Assembly: GCF_048323695.1 (NCBI RefSeq)
Contig: NZ_JBLWFT010000001.1
Location: 248,001-312,000 of the forward strand
Direction of reading: 5' to 3'
Length of the DNA stretch: 64,000 nucleotides
Origin: Aquisalimonas sp007126095
Lineage (GTDB): Bacteria; Pseudomonadota; Gammaproteobacteria; Nitrococcales; Aquisalimonadaceae
Under the pieces are notes generated by a model, which was not told the origin of the DNA, made no database searches, and saw only the letters and a program-made list of their open reading frames with translations. Below, one piece after another: positions 62,975-64,000 of the stretch. Within the stretch, counting starts at the first letter, position 1. Every line of letters begins with the position of its first letter. The translations under genes were made by a program, and so were the position numbers.

Positions 62975-63749
62975 AGTCCTGCGCGGTGCGGAGGCTGAAG
63001 CGGTCAGCCTCTGGGAACTTCCCTCCGTGGACGGCAACGTGGTGAATCAGCGCGGCGAGCCCGAGGAACCGCCTGAGCCAGAGATGCCGGAGATCCAGCT
63101 TCCAACCGAAGAGGAAGTGGAGGCGATACGCGAAGAGGCCCGCCAGGCGGGCTTTGCCGAGGGGCGGGACGCGGGTTACGCCGAAGGTGAGCGCGAGGCG
63201 CAGGCGGCCAGCGAGAAAGCCGCGAAGAAGATCGAGAAAGAGCAGCGCCAGCGCCTGAAAACGCTGGACAGACTCATCCGGGCTCAGGCCCGCCCCCTGG
63301 AACAGCTTGACGACGAGGTGCAGGATCAGCTGCTCAGCCTGGTGCTCACCCTGGCACGTCAGGTGATCCGCCGTGAGCTGCAGATGCAGCCGGGGGAGAT
63401 ACTCGGCGTCATCCGCGAATCGGTGGCCTTGTTGCCGCTGGCGGAGCGGGACGTCACTGTGCGCGTTCACCCCGAGGACCACCGTTTTCTCCAGGAACTG
63501 CTCGGCGAAGAGAGTGACGAGCGGGCGTGGACGCTGGTGGATGACCCGGCCCTCAGTCGTGGCGGCTGCGTGGTGCAGGCGCAGCGTGCGCGGGTTGATG
63601 CCAGCCTGGAGACGCGGCTGGCGCAGCTGGCCAGCCAGTTGCTCGGCGCCCGGGAAGAGGATCTGCGTGACGATGACGGTGCGGCGAACGCCGATGAAGA
63701 GCCGGACGCCGACGAGAATACTCCGGCCCCCGACGAGGAGCGCTCATGA
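62961..63749 (+). CDS. fliH: Flagellar assembly protein FliH
   Basis: 262 aa, regulator of the export ATPase. An N-terminal acidic/proline region (about 30-55) is followed by a long Ala/Glu-rich coiled coil (about 60-110, AGFAEGRDAGYAEGEREAQA) and a C-terminal HrpE/YscL-like domain (LTLARQVIRRELQMQPGEIL, then GGCVVQAQRARVDASLETRL). The tail is acidic. ATG 62961 follows GGGGGTGG and overlaps fliG. A frame extending 51 nt upstream is rejected. The stop overlaps fliI (ATGA). Confidence 0.93.
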   Translation: MSLSKVLRGAEAEAVSLWELPSVDGNVVNQRGEPEEPPEPEMPEIQLPTEEEVEAIREEARQAGFAEGRDAGYAEGEREAQAASEKAAKKIEKEQRQRLKTLDRLIRAQARPLEQLDDEVQDQLLSLVLTLARQVIRRELQMQPGEILGVIRESVALLPLAERDVTVRVHPEDHRFLQELLGEESDERAWTLVDDPALSRGGCVVQAQRARVDASLETRLAQLASQLLGAREEDLRDDDGAANADEEPDADENTPAPDEERS

Positions 63750-64000
63750 GCGAGCCCAGCGCCGTACGCCGGGATCAGTGGCTGGAGCGTCTGCGTTCGG
63801 TGGAAACGCAGGTGGAACGCCCCAGGCCCGTGCCCAGTGGCGTGCTGCGCCGCATGGTCGGACTGACGCTGGAGGCCGAGGGGTGCCAGGCGCCGGTGGG
63901 CGCACGGTGCCTGGTTTCCACGCCCCAAGGCCTGGAAGTGGAAGCGGAAGTCGTCGGCTTCGGTAACGACAGTCTCTATCTCATGCCCACGGGCGATGTG
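63746..64000 (+). CDS. fliI: Flagellum-specific ATP synthase FliI (partial, 5' end)
   Basis: The first 85 codons of FliI are visible: RDQWLERLRSVETQVERPRP, then GVLRRMVGLTLEAEGCQAPV and GFGNDSLYLMPTGD. The VGLTLEAxGC strand and the acidic-hydrophobic rhythm are those of the FliI N-terminal barrel. The ATPase motifs lie beyond the window. It overlaps fliH by 4 nt (ATGA), as usual in this operon. Confidence 0.9.
   Translation, partial: MSEPSAVRRDQWLERLRSVETQVERPRPVPSGVLRRMVGLTLEAEGCQAPVGARCLVSTPQGLEVEAEVVGFGNDSLYLMPTGDV

Overview
The window is high-GC, gene-dense bacterial chromosome. Everything in it fits a motile, halophilic gammaproteobacterium, probably of the Ectothiorhodospiraceae (Aquisalimonas- or Spiribacter-like). 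This placement is inference from gene content and order (FleQ/FleR-type flagellar regulation, monomeric isocitrate dehydrogenase, cyanide-insensitive bd oxidase, Anr/FNR-type boxes) and from very acidic, lysine-poor surface proteins: flagellin and FliD each contain a single lysine.

Layout. 1-6.3 kb: a LIV-type ABC transporter operon read leftwards (livG, an acyl-CoA ligase, livH, livM, livK-like binding protein, start of a probable livF). Its promoter carries two 17-bp operators in inverted orientation. 6.3-16 kb: an SDR, two divergent EamA transporters, a frameshifted diguanylate cyclase, a second acyl-CoA ligase, a histidine phosphatase, an orphan LIV-type binding protein and an HDOD protein. 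16-18.8 kb: motAB behind a sigma-28 promoter, then a two-domain QueD-like protein. 18.7-24.4 kb: a low-oxygen block (hemN, DUF454, nnrS, cydAB) in which hemN, nnrS and cydA each have an FNR/Anr box 60-70 nt before the start codon. 24.4-28.6 kb: an M15 peptidase, a frameshifted EAL protein, DedA and a DUF1295 protein.

28.6-36.7 kb looks like accessory DNA: toxin-antitoxin remains with an amber codon in the toxin, a Spy-like protein divergent from a Crp/Fnr regulator, a metallo-beta-lactamase-fold hydrolase, an outer-membrane barrel, two class-C beta-lactamase-like hydrolases, and a LytTR fragment fused back to back with a decayed DUF418 gene. 36.8-41 kb: a two-gene RND efflux system. 41-46.2 kb: a PIN-like remnant, a nucleoside deaminase, CIA30, a histone-deacetylase-family amidohydrolase and monomeric IDH. 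46.2-51.6 kb: a 47-bp DUF418 echo, tRNA-Arg(CCT), a GGDEF-like protein, tRNA-Ala(CGC), two arsenosugar-family glycosyltransferases, glgC, an ADP-ribosylglycohydrolase and an NfeD-like protein.

51.7-64 kb is a flagellar cluster: fliC (sigma-28 promoter), flaG, fliD, fliS, fliT, fleQ, fleR (sigma-54 promoter), fliE, fliF, fliG, fliH and the start of fliI. No fleS kinase lies between fleQ and fleR, and the FleR receiver domain has lost its phospho-acceptor residues. Motility, c-di-GMP turnover (two frameshifted enzymes) and low-oxygen respiration are the main themes. I saw no CRISPR array, insertion sequence or rRNA, and no clearly undescribed defence or biosynthetic system.
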